Source: Candidatus Tabaqchalia intestinavium
Lineage (GTDB): Bacteria; Bacillota; Clostridia; Oscillospirales; CAJFTT01
Reading direction: 5' to 3'
DNA: 51,402 nucleotides
Assembly (NCBI GenBank): GCA_904420005.1
Contig: CAJFTT010000068.1
Location: 1 to 51,402, forward strand
The notes beneath the pieces were generated by a model. It searched no databases and had not been told where the DNA came from. It saw only the letters and a program-made list of their open reading frames with translations. Of the stretch, positions 16,219-24,559 are shown piece after piece. Every line of letters starts with the position of its first letter. Position 1 is the first letter of the stretch. The position numbers and the translations under genes are program-made.

Positions 16219-17457
16219 ATGCAAAAATCCCGCGGCGCCCGGTTTGCGCGTTGGGCGGCCAAAGTGATCGTGTCCTATGCGGCGTTTTTTGTTATCGGGA
16301 CGCTGCTTTCCCTTGTGCCGGCCGGGCGGCTGGGCCTGTCGGAGACCGCGTTTTTTAGCCTTCGCATGGCGATCATGCTGCTCGGCCCGGTTTACCTGAC
16401 GCTCATCATAAGAATCGGGATGGCTTTTGCGCAGATGGGGCGCGGGGGAGGAAAGGTCCCGGCGAAAACCGGCCGGGGCGCTATGTTCGCCCCGGCCGCG
16501 CTGCTGGTGCTTGCGAACCTGTCTGATGCACGGACGGTTTCTGACCTCGCGGACGGCGCTGTGTGCGGTCGCGGGCTGCGGAATCTGCGCGGCAGCCGGC
16601 GGTATCCGCTGCGGGGCGAACGCTTCCTCCAGGTGTTCCTGCCAGTCGGGGTGTGCCTGCTGCTTCTGGAAATCCTGACGCTGCTGGTTTGCATTGTCGT
16701 CGCAGCGCCGCTGCCACGCGCCGCGAGCAATTCCTTTCTCCTTTTGATCTTTCTGACGCTTCTTTTCTTGCTGCTGACACCGCTCGTCCTCTCCCTCGTC
16801 TCCGGCTTTCAGGGGGATCGCGCGGCATATGGGCAGCGCCTTGCCCGGCGGAAGCAGGCGGCCGAGCGCGCGCAGATGCAGGTGCTGGAAGCTGATCCCG
16901 CGCGCCGCCGGCGGTATCTGCGGCTCCCGAAGCTGCTGTTTTTGCTGGTCTGCCCGGGCTGCCTGCTTCTGAGTATCGCTGTGCTTGCGCTCACGCGGGA
17001 TGCGCAGCCAACGCCGGCAATCGCGCTGCTGCGGCAGGCATCCATGGCGCTGGCCGCGGGCAGCTTTTTTGCCGGGTTCCCGCTTTTTCTCTATTGGGCC
17101 AACTGCGCCGGCACTTCCAAGGTGCAGAAAATTTATCTTGCAGGCGCGCAGCTGTATTATACCGGGTACAGCGGCAGCATGGAAGAACGGGTGGAGTTTA
17201 CCTTCGAGCTTGTGCGGCTGGAGGCCTATCGCGTGGGGAAACGCGCCGTCCGCGTTCGTGGGCAATTTGTAAAGACGACGCGCGATGCCTATGGGACGCA
17301 CCGCGGGGACGTCTTGTGCAAAACGCTGTGGATTCCCCGCACCTTCCCGCCCGCGCAGGAGCAGGCTCTGCTGCAGACGCTGCAAACGAGATATAGGCAG
17401 GACGGCAACCGGATGTCCACAGACACTGCGCCCGACGGAGGTGATCGATTTGTATAA
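16219..17457 (+). CDS. Polytopic membrane protein of unknown function
   Basis: 412 residues with about six hydrophobic segments (roughly residues 17-38, 45-68, 140-162, 170-195, 243-265 and 275-300). The last 110 residues are soluble and hold QKIYLAGAQLYYTGYSG and LVRLEAYRVGKRAVRVRGQF, resembling a small beta-rich, PH-like domain. I do not recognise a family. GAGAGGAG positions the ATG at 16219. The 3' end overlaps the next small gene by 8 nt, so the two are probably translationally coupled. Confidence 0.7.
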   Translation: MQKSRGARFARWAAKVIVSYAAFFVIGTLLSLVPAGRLGLSETAFFSLRMAIMLLGPVYLTLIIRIGMAFAQMGRGGGKVPAKTGRGAMFAPAALLVLANLSDARTVSDLADGAVCGRGLRNLRGSRRYPLRGERFLQVFLPVGVCLLLLEILTLLVCIVVAAPLPRAASNSFLLLIFLTLLFLLLTPLVLSLVSGFQGDRAAYGQRLARRKQAAERAQMQVLEADPARRRRYLRLPKLLFLLVCPGCLLLSIAVLALTRDAQPTPAIALLRQASMALAAGSFFAGFPLFLYWANCAGTSKVQKIYLAGAQLYYTGYSGSMEERVEFTFELVRLEAYRVGKRAVRVRGQFVKTTRDAYGTHRGDVLCKTLWIPRTFPPAQEQALLQTLQTRYRQDGNRMSTDTAPDGGDRFV

Positions 17458-17623
17458 ATCAGTGGTGATTCCCTATTCTCCCAGGGCTGGGGAGATGGCC
17501 AGCAAGATGGAGGAGGCCGCCAATCGTATGGAACAGGAAGGTTTTGCGCTTGTTTCCTGCTGCGTTCTGCCCTCCTGCACGGGGATTCTTCTGTTCAGGA
17601 AGGCGGAGGCGCCGGACGCGTGA
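17450..17623 (+). CDS. Small DUF4177-like protein with TTG start
   Basis: 57 residues. A perfect Shine-Dalgarno GGAGGTGATC ends 3 nt before a TTG codon (7 nt from GGAGG), so TTG at 17450 is the most likely start, with a GTG at 17441 inside that site as the alternative. The sequence has a beta strand (YKSVVIPYSP), a helix (AGEMASKMEEAANRMEQEG), then FALVSCCVLPSCTGILLFRK. That strand-helix-EGF/W-LVS-G-LLFR pattern is typical of DUF4177 proteins. Three Cys residues lie near the end. It overlaps the upstream membrane-protein gene and probably works with it; its role is unknown. Confidence 0.65.
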   Translation: MYKSVVIPYSPRAGEMASKMEEAANRMEQEGFALVSCCVLPSCTGILLFRKAEAPDA

Positions 17624-17982
17624 CGGAGAGATGGTTGGAAGGCCCGGCGGCCGAGAGAAATACAAAACGAAACTTGCAGTCAAAACAACGGCTTCGGGCC
17701 GAAGAAAAGCAGTGTAATTTCCGCAGGCTGCTCGATGCCATGTCCGCAGCCGCCGCGTCGAACAACCTGTCAGGCGCGGCCCTCCGCCGTCGGCGCGCTG
17801 TCGGGCGGCGGCAATGCGGGCAGATGCGGCATGGGAAAATCGTCCAAACGGCGGGGGAGAATTTTCACATTTCTGACAAAAAAGTGGTAATTCGATTGAC
17901 ATTTTCAAAGAAAATGGGTATTATAATAGTATGCAGTGAAACCCTTGTGTTTTGCACAGGGAATTGAAGGAGGAGAAACAGC
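17624..17982. other. Spacer upstream of discoidin gene
   Basis: No coding frame is supported in 17624-17890. GC drops sharply from 17860 to the start codon, where a strong promoter lies. Confidence 0.5.
17896..17924 (+). promoter_or_regulatory. Strong sigma-A promoter for the discoidin protein
   Basis: Perfect TTGACA, a 17-nt spacer and TATTAT, with an overlapping TATAAT three bases later. It implies high expression. Confidence 0.75.
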
Positions 17983-18651
17983 ATGAAAAAGTTTCTGGCA
18001 ATGACATGTGCGCTGTCGATGGTGCTGGCGCTGGGCGCGACGGCCTTCGCGGCGGATGACGACAACCTGGCCCTGGATGCGACGGCCTTCGCTTCGAGCG
18101 AGAAGGACGGCGAGCCGGCGTCCAACGGCAACGACGGCAGCGACAGCACTAACTGGACGATCGCGGCGCAGACGACGATCGGCGAGGATCTCTCCTACGG
18201 CGAAGACGTCTATTTCGGTCTCGACTTCGGCGCGCCGACGGAATTCAACAAGATCGAGATCTCCTTCGGTGCAGACCGTCCCGCGGCCTCCACGAAAGGC
18301 TATGTGATCGAGGTGTCCGACAACGGCACCGACTGGACGGAAGCCGAAGGCGCGACCTACACCTATGCCGAGTATGACAACACCTTCGATAAGATCGGCG
18401 ACACGGTCGACGTCGTGACGTTCTCGACGCCGGTCACCTCGCAGTATGTCCGCATCCACTATTTGACGGCCACCATCAAGGAGAAAGCCAATCCGGGCCT
18501 GCATGAGTTCATGGTTTACAACGTGGAAGGCGGCGCGACCGCGCCGGAGACCCCGACCACAGGCGTTGAATTCCCGATGGTTTTCGCAATCACTGCGGTT
18601 GCCGCGGCGGCCTGCATCGGTATGCTGAAAGTTGCGAAAAAAGCTCGCTGA
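17983..18651 (+). CDS. Secreted discoidin (F5/8 type C) protein with C-terminal anchor
   Basis: 222 residues. The signal peptide is MKKFLAMTCALSMVLALG followed by ATAFA, cleaved before ADDD. Residues 26-180 form one F5/8 type C / CBM32-like beta sandwich: NLALDATAFASS, GNDGSDSTNW, VYFGLDFGAPTEFNKIEI, GYVIEVSDNGTDW, SQYVRIHYL, LHEFMVYN. The C-terminus has a Pro/Thr linker with TPTTGVEFP, a hydrophobic segment and the basic tail KVAKKAR, like a sortase or membrane anchor. It likely binds glycans at the cell surface. GGAGGAGAAACAGC precedes the ATG. The C-terminal 30 residues nearly match those of the gene at 21214-21918. Confidence 0.88.
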   Translation: MKKFLAMTCALSMVLALGATAFAADDDNLALDATAFASSEKDGEPASNGNDGSDSTNWTIAAQTTIGEDLSYGEDVYFGLDFGAPTEFNKIEISFGADRPAASTKGYVIEVSDNGTDWTEAEGATYTYAEYDNTFDKIGDTVDVVTFSTPVTSQYVRIHYLTATIKEKANPGLHEFMVYNVEGGATAPETPTTGVEFPMVFAITAVAAAACIGMLKVAKKAR

Positions 18652-18680
18652 GTGATCGCATCCATCTCTAACGCGGCATA

Positions 18681-18720
18681 AAAACAGGAGGGCAGTTTCA
18701 GCTGCCCTCCTGTTTTTTGT
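18681..18720 (+). terminator. Terminator after discoidin gene
   Basis: 15-bp stem AAAACAGGAGGGCAG / complement, loop TTTCAG, then TTTTTTG. It starts 29 nt after the stop. Confidence 0.9.
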
Positions 18721-18895
18721 CCCGGTCCGATTGGCGGCGGGCGCGCGTTGTGCGCGGGGCCGCCCGCGCGGGCGGCCCCGCCCCGGCGGCGTCACGGCTC
18801 TCCGGTCCGGGCTGTCCGCGCCGCGCTACGGCGCGCGGCGCAATTTTTCGCCCCGTTCGGATCCGTACTCCTTTGCGGGCGCGGCAGCCCGAATT

Positions 18896-18933
18896 CCAAG
18901 GCCGCCCGGCGCAACGGCGCCGGGCGGCCTTGG
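18896..18933 (-). terminator. GC-rich hairpin after the zinc-ribbon gene
   Basis: 17-bp perfect stem (CCAAGGCCGCCCGGCGC on the plus arm) with a 4-nt loop, 62 nt beyond the minus-strand stop. There is no clear T-run, so intrinsic termination is uncertain. Confidence 0.45.
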
Positions 18934-18994
18934 TTGACCTAGGACGGTCCAAGCCTGTCCTGCTTCCTCGCTTCGCGCCACCGACCGCCGCCTT

Positions 18995-19360
18995 TCAGCG
19001 CAGCGGCTTGCCGCAGCGGGGACAGAAAGCGGCATCCTGCGGCACGCGCGCGCCGCAGGCGGCGCAGGTCCTTCTCACCGTGCCCGGCTGCACAATTTGC
19101 AGATGCTGCGGCAGCAACACAACCGGCTCGCCGCGCTCCAGCTGCCGGCCGATCTCCCGGTCAACGGCATAAACGGTTCCACAGCAGGGCGAAGTGGCGA
19201 AATACTGTGTGTTCCAGCGGAACAGCGGAAAAAAATAGGCCGTGAAGGACTCATAGGTTTTGCAAATGGCAAGCTGGGTCTGGCAGCGGCAGAGCGGGCA
19301 GAAATACGCGGCGGTGCCCAGATCCTTGCTCTGCGACTGCACGCCAAATAAAAACAGCAT
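18995..19360 (-). CDS. Zinc-ribbon protein
   Basis: 121-residue protein with several metal-binding Cys pairs: FCPLCRCQTQL near residue 21, SPCCGTVYAVD near residue 55, and a C-terminal zinc ribbon CAACGARVPQDAAFCPRCGKPL. The zinc-ribbon at the end is the common double-CxxC type. Between them is a hydrophobic patch (YESFTAYFFPLFRWNTQYF) with no clear membrane span. The ATG at 19360 follows AAAGGAG. The much longer open frame upstream is Arg-rich and unsupported. Similar small zinc-ribbon proteins in Clostridia have no established function. Confidence 0.7.
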   Translation of the reverse strand: MLFLFGVQSQSKDLGTAAYFCPLCRCQTQLAICKTYESFTAYFFPLFRWNTQYFATSPCCGTVYAVDREIGRQLERGEPVVLLPQHLQIVQPGTVRRTCAACGARVPQDAAFCPRCGKPLR

Positions 19361-20014
19361 GCATGCGACTCCTTTCCCTGTGTGATTTCTATTCGGCCCG
19401 CGAAGGGCCAAGCTGCCGGCAAGCCGCCAAGGGAAACAGCGAAGATTCCACGCGCGCGCCCGGCGGGCGTTGTGCCTTTCCTCCCGGCTTTTGCGGCTCC
19501 AACGGGCAGCGCCCGTCCCAAAACGACGGTACGGATCCGCCGCCTGTTGGGGTGGCCGCGGGCGCCGCGCTGGGGCTGCCGCGGCGCTGGACGGCGTTCC
19601 CTTTCGCGCGCTTCTGCTTGGGGCCTGCAGCGCAGGCGCAGGTACGGCTTTTTCGCCGCTGATTCCGCGCATCCTGTCCCGGCTCGCGCCGTGGCGTTTC
19701 CCCTCCTCAGGCAGCGCAGATTTCCGCCCTTCAGAGCGCGGCCGGGAACGCCCAGCGGCGCTGGGCGCGCCGCGCGCCCGGAAAAACGGCAGCCTGATCC
19801 CGCACGCCTCAACACGCGTTACACAGTTGCACCCGTGCGCCGCAGCGGCCAGCGCCGGCTCCCACCCGGCGTATACGGATTTCCTCGGTCGCCGGCCAAC
19901 CATCGCGGCCGGTAGGGATTCCCCCAGCGCGCACGGATTTCGCCCAGCGGCTGGCGGGCGTTGTGCCGCCCGCCAGCGCAACATGGATTTCGTTGCCGCA
20001 AAGCCGGCGCAAAG
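19361..20014. other. GC-rich spacer, nothing recognised except a hairpin
   Basis: A 10-bp inverted repeat (GCTGGCGGGC at 19950-19959, complement at 19968-19977) lies just after the DUF4364 stop and may end that transcript. The rest shows no coding signal. Confidence 0.4.
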
Positions 20015-20593
20015 TCACGCCTGCGGCTCCTCCGGCGCGGCGGAGGACAGCAGCGCACCGCCCACGGTCGCGAGATCCCCCGTCAGCAGCGCCAGCATCC
20101 CCGTATAGCACAGCGTGGGGTCGCGGCGAAACTGCTCCCGAATGCAGGCGGCCTGGCTCTCGTCGGCGACCCAGACCGTCACGGACAGCAGCGTCGCGCC
20201 ATCGTCCAAGATGCGGCAGGTCACATGATACCCGCCGCCCGGCGCGGCCTCGATCTCGCAGGGATTCTCCGCGTCGCGCTCCGCCCGGGCGAGCAGGCGC
20301 ACCGCCGTACCCACGGCTTTCTCGCGCACCGACAGCGGCAGTTTGCGCGCAAACGAGCTGCCGGCCTCCTCCCCCAGCGCCGTGACTTGCACGGCGCCGC
20401 CCTCGCTGCGGATGTGTCCGCTCTCCTGCAATTCGCCGTACGCGCTGGTAAGGTCAAAATAGTTGACCAGTCCATCCTGCTGCAGCACGTCGCACAGCTG
20501 CGAAAACTGCATGGGTTTCCCCACGCTGGATAAAAGATAGCAAATCAGGATCTTGATGTCCGTTTTGTCCTGCAGGCCGCCAAGCAGCGCCAT
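20015..20593 (-). CDS. DUF4364 family protein
   Basis: 192-residue cytoplasmic protein. The N-terminal DKTDIKILICYLLSSVGKPM followed by FSQLCDVLQQDGLVNYFDL and YGELQESGHI is the winged-helix-like signature of DUF4364, a Clostridia family. The C-terminal half (GGGYHVTCRILDDGATLLSVTVWV) forms a predicted beta-rich domain. The family looks regulatory (PadR/MarR-like helix pattern), but no DNA target is known. The ATG at 20593 follows GGGAGGG. Upstream codons of the same frame overlap the promoter. Confidence 0.85.
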   Translation of the reverse strand: MALLGGLQDKTDIKILICYLLSSVGKPMQFSQLCDVLQQDGLVNYFDLTSAYGELQESGHIRSEGGAVQVTALGEEAGSSFARKLPLSVREKAVGTAVRLLARAERDAENPCEIEAAPGGGYHVTCRILDDGATLLSVTVWVADESQAACIREQFRRDPTLCYTGMLALLTGDLATVGGALLSSAAPEEPQA

Positions 20594-20660
20594 GACGTTC
20601 CCTCCCCGTCTCATCTTCCGCCCTGCATCGCGCAGCGGCGTCTCCGTTTGGCTTTTCTTT

Positions 20661-20689
20661 AGTTTACCACACCGGGCGGCGGATTTCAA
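20661..20689 (-). promoter_or_regulatory. Putative promoter for the DUF4364 gene
   Basis: Minus-strand TTGAAA, a 17-nt spacer and TAAACT, 67 nt before the ATG. Confidence 0.5.
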
Positions 20690-21141
20690 ACTTTGCGACA
20701 CCGACCGGCAAAATTCGTGTCTAGTAAGGCCGGGCGCGCTGGCACCCCCAAGCGCGGCCGCCCGTATCCGCTCGATTCCCCTGTTTTCCCGACGCCAATC
20801 ACCCGCTACGCACGCAACGCGGCACGCCCTATTCTCCCCGTTTGTGGACGCAGGGCATCATGGCGCGGGTTGCCTTGGGCGGGCGGGCGGATGCTCCTCA
20901 GCAGGCGCGCGCGGCGTGAGCGCCTATCTTCCCTTCGCGCGCGCGGGAAAACGCCCGCCTGGGGATGCGCAGACGCGGCACAGAAGGATCGCCCCCCACG
21001 GGCACGGGAAAGCGGCACTGGCAATGCGCTGGCCTTCATTCCCTTCCTGCGGCGGCGCAGGCCCACGGCGCGCAGGACGCGCCAGCTGCCCGCATCTCGC
21101 CGGGCGTCGGCTGGGCCATCCGCTGCATTTTCCCGCACAAA

Positions 21142-21171
21142 AAGAGGAGAGAGCGCTCGCTCTCTCCTCTT
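21142..21171 (-). terminator. Terminator after the second discoidin gene
   Basis: 14-bp stem AAGAGGAGAGAGCG / complement with a 2-nt centre; on the minus strand it runs into CTTTTTGTG. It is 42 nt beyond the stop. Confidence 0.85.
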
Positions 21172-21213
21172 CTGCTTGCATCCGGCCCGGTTCATCGGGG
21201 GACAAGCCCTCAT

Positions 21214-21918
21214 TCAGGCCTTCTTCGCGGACTTCGTCAGCACGACGCAGGCCGCAGCCGCAACCGCAACGACCGCCATCGCCATCGGGAACTCCACACC
21301 CGTCGTCGGGGTGCTGGGCCCAGGTTTCTCGGTACCCGGATTCTCAGTACCGCTGCCACCCGTTGTATTATAAACCTCAAACTCATAGATGGACGGCGTC
21401 GCCTTGTCGGCCGCCTTCGGCGCATACATCAGCACGCGGACATACTGCGCCTTGACCGCATCAAAGGTGATCGTGTCGATGGAGTGATCCTTATTTTCAT
21501 CCTCCGGCTTCATGCCGTAGTCAAACTTCGCATCTTCAACGGTCGCCCACTTCGTTCCATCATTGGAAGTCTGAATGACATAGCCATCCGCCGCGGGCTT
21601 CGCACGGGCGGTTTCCCAGTCGATGACAATCTTGTCAAAGCTCGTCTCTGCGCCGAAGTTCACTCCAAAATACACCTCGCCGCTGAATTTCCCATCCGCC
21701 ACCTTCGTGCTTTCATCGTCCGGGGATGCCCAGCGGGTTGTCGTATCTCCGTCCAGCCCATGCTCAATCTTGCCGCCCGCAGTGCAGTTCGGATTCGATT
21801 GATCCGTGTAAGCAATACCCGTCTTTTTCAACGCGAGGTTGTCGTCCGCCGCGAACGCCGTCGTGCCGAACGCCAGCACAAGAGACAACGAGCACAGCAC
21901 TGCCAGTACCTTTTTCAT
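21214..21918 (-). CDS. Secreted discoidin (F5/8 type C) protein with C-terminal anchor
   Basis: 234 residues with a signal peptide (MKKVLAVLCSLSLVLAFG, then TTAFA cleaved before ADD) and one F5/8 type C domain: NLALKKTGIAYTDQ, HGLDGDTTTRWAS, VYFGVNFGAETSFDKIVIDW, GYVIQTSNDGTKW, AQYVRVLMY, IYEFEVYN. A linker rich in Gly, Pro, Glu and Thr leads to TPTTGVEFPM, a hydrophobic stretch and the tail KSAKKA. The anchor and signal peptide are nearly identical to those of the gene at 17983-18651, so both probably go to the same surface location. Start: GGAGGAGAAGGTTT then ATG at 21918. A near-perfect promoter implies strong expression. Confidence 0.88.
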   Translation of the reverse strand: MKKVLAVLCSLSLVLAFGTTAFAADDNLALKKTGIAYTDQSNPNCTAGGKIEHGLDGDTTTRWASPDDESTKVADGKFSGEVYFGVNFGAETSFDKIVIDWETARAKPAADGYVIQTSNDGTKWATVEDAKFDYGMKPEDENKDHSIDTITFDAVKAQYVRVLMYAPKAADKATPSIYEFEVYNTTGGSGTENPGTEKPGPSTPTTGVEFPMAMAVVAVAAAACVVLTKSAKKA

Positions 21919-21990
21919 AAACCTTCTCCTCCATTTCTCTCCCATCCAACTGTCTGTGGATGAAACCGCCTTTTGGCGTTGTCTAAATAT

Positions 21991-22018
21991 ATTATACATA
22001 AAATGGCCGATTTGTCAA
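21991..22018 (-). promoter_or_regulatory. Consensus promoter of the second discoidin gene
   Basis: Minus-strand TTGACA, a 16-nt spacer and TATAAT, both boxes perfect; about 70 nt before the ATG. Confidence 0.8.
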
Positions 22019-22212
22019 CTGTTCTTCATCTTTTATTTTGCATCACGCCGATATTTTCATTTGATTTGTCGATTAATACATCTTAATTATTTCTAAAAGC
22101 GCGTATTTTACGTTCAATATAACGATGCATTTTGGATTTCCCGCCGCGTTTGACGTTTTTTCCGGAGTCTAACGGGCCGCCCATGTCCGCCGAATCCGTC
22201 CGCATCCGGCAA

Positions 22213-22243
22213 ACCGGGCCGGTCTGTCAAAGACCGGCCCGGT
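22213..22243 (-). terminator. Hairpin after the SGNH lipoprotein gene
   Basis: 13-bp perfect stem (ACCGGGCCGGTCT) with a GTCAA loop, 30 nt after the stop; only a short T-run follows on the minus strand. Confidence 0.6.
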
Positions 22244-22272
22244 GGGATCGCCTCGCGCCCGGCGCGACGCAT

Positions 22273-23652
22273 TCATCCTCGGATGTCCGAAAGCACCTCG
22301 ATCTCCTTGATGGAGGAGCCCCACATGCTGAATTTCACCAGGCAGTTGACGCGCACATACCGCGCGTCGACCTCGTCGAACATCGTGGTTTCCAGGCCTT
22401 CCTTGCTGATGTTGACGTCCGCCACCTGGGTGAAATTCTCGCCGTCGGCGCTGACCTCGATGGTATAGTGCGCGCTGTAGGCGCCCTCCCAGACGATGTT
22501 GACGCCGTTGATCCGGTGGGGCTCGCCGAGATCGACCATCAGCCAGGTATTGTTGCGGTATTCCGATTCCCATCGGGTGTCGAGCGACCCGTCCACGGCG
22601 AACTCCGGCCTGTTTTCGCCGTAATAGCCGTCGGCCGTGGCCGTCGCGCCCGCGGAGACGTTATAGGCGCCGGGGGTCAGGGGGAAGTCAAACGCCGCGT
22701 CCCCCTCGACCGTGATGGTCTCCTCCCGGGGCTTGAAATCCTTGCAGCTGATCTTGCCGGCCAGCGCCTCCGGCGCGCCCATGTCGGCCAGCGAGAAGGT
22801 CGCGACGCCGCTGTCGTCCGCCGTGGCCATATGCATGCCGAACTGCACCGACGCGCCCGGCTGCGTCTGAATGGTCACGGTGTTGAGCTTGCCGCCGAAA
22901 ATCTCGTGGTAATAGGTCTGCGCGATGAGCGAATAGCCCGAATCGTTGCCGTGAATGCCGTCGGGGAAGCTCTCGGTGCGCGGCTGGGTGATCTTGTTGA
23001 TGTCGATGACGGGGCAGCCCTTCTCCGCGCCGATCTCGCGCACCATGTCGCTGATCTTGCCGTTGACAGGCTCGTCGACGATGCCGTTGCTGGCGTAGGG
23101 CGGCGTCGCGAGCACGACCGTCGCGCCCTTGTCGAGATAGGGCTGGACGAGATAGGTGGTGTAGTCGCTCTTGAAATAATTATCCAGCTCGGCCGCGTTG
23201 CCGGGCAGCCCGTCGTTGGAGCCGAACTGCACGATCATGATGTCGGGGTTATATTCCAGGCTGCTGAGATATTTCTCGTCATCATACAGGAAATATTCGT
23301 CCGCGACGCCGTCGTTGTTCAGATCCTCCAGATAATGCCGCACCGCCGCGCCGGCCTTGCCGAAATTTTTGACCTCATAAGTCCGGCCATCCGTCTCGGA
23401 CAGATGATCCAGATACTGCTGCAAAAACAGCGGCCAGTTGCTGGTTTCCGTCCCCTGGGTGATGGAATCCCCCAGGCAGCCGATCCGGATGACGCCGTCG
23501 CCGTCCACGTCCGACCATTCCATGCTCGCACCTCCTTGCCCGCTGTCCGTGCCGGACGCCGCGCCGGATGAAGTCCCCGCCGGCGTCGTGCCGCAGGACG
23601 CGCATCCCAGCAGCAGACAGGCCGACAGAAGCATCGCTGACCATTTTTTCAC
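22273..23652 (-). CDS. SGNH/GDSL hydrolase lipoprotein with C-terminal discoidin domain
   Basis: 459 residues from a GTG start at 23652, preceded by GGGAGGGATGGTTT. The lipoprotein signal is KKWSAMLLSACLLLGCASCG, with a lipobox LLLGC. After a Ser/Gly linker, residues about 45-290 form an SGNH hydrolase: block I IGCLGDSITQG (nucleophile Ser), block III FGSNDG (Asn), and the terminal SFPDGIHGND (Asp-x-x-His). A small beta domain follows, then an F5/8 type C domain (about residues 330-455: GYYGENRPEFAVDGSLDTRW, YTIEVSADGENF, ARYVRVNCLV). It is likely a surface carbohydrate esterase that deacylates a polysaccharide to which the discoidin domain binds. It is the third discoidin gene within 6 kb. 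Confidence 0.88.
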   Translation of the reverse strand: MKKWSAMLLSACLLLGCASCGTTPAGTSSGAASGTDSGQGGASMEWSDVDGDGVIRIGCLGDSITQGTETSNWPLFLQQYLDHLSETDGRTYEVKNFGKAGAAVRHYLEDLNNDGVADEYFLYDDEKYLSSLEYNPDIMIVQFGSNDGLPGNAAELDNYFKSDYTTYLVQPYLDKGATVVLATPPYASNGIVDEPVNGKISDMVREIGAEKGCPVIDINKITQPRTESFPDGIHGNDSGYSLIAQTYYHEIFGGKLNTVTIQTQPGASVQFGMHMATADDSGVATFSLADMGAPEALAGKISCKDFKPREETITVEGDAAFDFPLTPGAYNVSAGATATADGYYGENRPEFAVDGSLDTRWESEYRNNTWLMVDLGEPHRINGVNIVWEGAYSAHYTIEVSADGENFTQVADVNISKEGLETTMFDEVDARYVRVNCLVKFSMWGSSIKEIEVLSDIRG

Positions 23653-24400
23653 AAACCATCCCTCCCGGAAAATCATTCCGGCCGGCTCCCCGCATGCTGG
23701 CCCGGCGAGCCGCCCGGGATACAGGCGCGGCCGGCTTCGCCGATCCGCCGCGCCTTCGCGCCATGTTATGTGCCATGCATTCTTATCATACCGGTGGATT
23801 TCGTTTTTATCTATTCGCATTTTAGATATAAATAAGTAAAAATATTTGTAATATATAAACAGGCCTCAAGCGCTTTATGATGCATCCGCCACGAATCGCC
23901 AAAGAAATTTGCGTATTTTGACCCGATTGCGCGATCCATCGACGCCGTTGGGGCATAGAACCAGGAAAGCGCTCTGCGTCTGCGCAGGCATACGGCTCCG
24001 CGCAGACGCAGGCTAAGCTCGATAGGACGGCACAGGAGAAGCGCCGGGTGCGGTTCCGCTGTTTCAATGCTTCCAAAGGTTCTGTTCCCTCGGCGGCGCG
24101 CAGGGGCGGCACAGCGTTTCGCGGCCAAACGCGCCGGCCGCGCGCACAGGCAGCGCCCGCGGTCGCCTGCATCTCACGGCCTATTTGCAGCCGGCCCACG
24201 CGCAGGCGGGCAGCACTCGCTGCGCGGGGTGCGGATGTCGACCACCGTCAGCCGGCTGCGTGCAGGCGGGCAGCATACGGGACTCCGGGCGCCGGTCCAA
24301 CCGGGGCGCTGCTGCGATTGCCCCGGTTGGGCCGCAACAGACGAACCGGCCGCGGAGCGCGTTGGCGCTCGCGGCCGGTTCGTTGCGCTGTCTTGCCGAT
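23653..24400. other. Spacer with two hairpins
   Basis: AT-rich from about 23790 to 23890, then GC-rich. A 12-bp inverted repeat (CTGCGTCTGCGC at 23974-23985, complement at 24000-24011) and the hairpin at 24341-24383 are the only structures seen. No gene is supported. Confidence 0.45.
24341..24383 (-). terminator. Hairpin after the 52-residue gene
   Basis: Long stem ACGAACCGGCCGCG-n-AGCGC with a GTTG loop and one bulged G, 18 nt beyond the stop. It has no strong T-run. Confidence 0.55.
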
Positions 24401-24559
24401 TCAGCCCTTCTGCGTCAATGCCTGCACGAAGGCCTGCAGCTGCGCGAGGTCGTCAAACGGCGCGCCGCTTTGCAGGATCGATTCCTGCACCAGCGGCGGC
24501 AGCTTGGAAAAATACTGGTTCATCTGTTCGTCCCAGTTTTGCTTGTTTCCCTGTTGCAT
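24401..24559 (-). CDS. 52-residue conserved-looking small protein
   Basis: Start at the ATG 24559, with GAGG 8 nt upstream; an ATG two codons earlier abuts the ribosome binding site. The protein is one or two amphipathic helices with the string MNQYFSKLPPLVQESILQSG then DDLAQLQAFVQAL. I recall short clostridial proteins with the same LP-x-x-VQESI-x-QSG core, so this is probably a real conserved family, but I cannot name it. It is soluble and acidic in the middle, and its hairpin terminator supports expression. Confidence 0.65.
   Translation of the reverse strand: MQQGNKQNWDEQMNQYFSKLPPLVQESILQSGAPFDDLAQLQAFVQALTQKG

Larger units (their letters stand above)
18652..18994. other. Convergent spacer with two hairpins
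   Basis: It contains the discoidin terminator and a second GC-rich hairpin at 18896-18933 facing the zinc-ribbon gene. No gene is supported. Confidence 0.5.
20594..21213. other. GC-rich spacer
   Basis: Apart from the DUF4364 promoter at its left end and the terminator of the next minus-strand gene at its right end, no feature was seen. Confidence 0.45.
21919..22272. other. AT-rich spacer between two minus-strand genes
   Basis: It holds the consensus promoter above and the terminator of the SGNH gene. The AT-rich block 22000-22130 has no other feature I can name. Confidence 0.5.

Noticed and set aside
19361-19984. N-terminal extension of the zinc-ribbon frame
   Set aside because: No start with a ribosome binding site and Arg/Ala/Pro composition; the ATG at 19360 after AAAGGAG is better.
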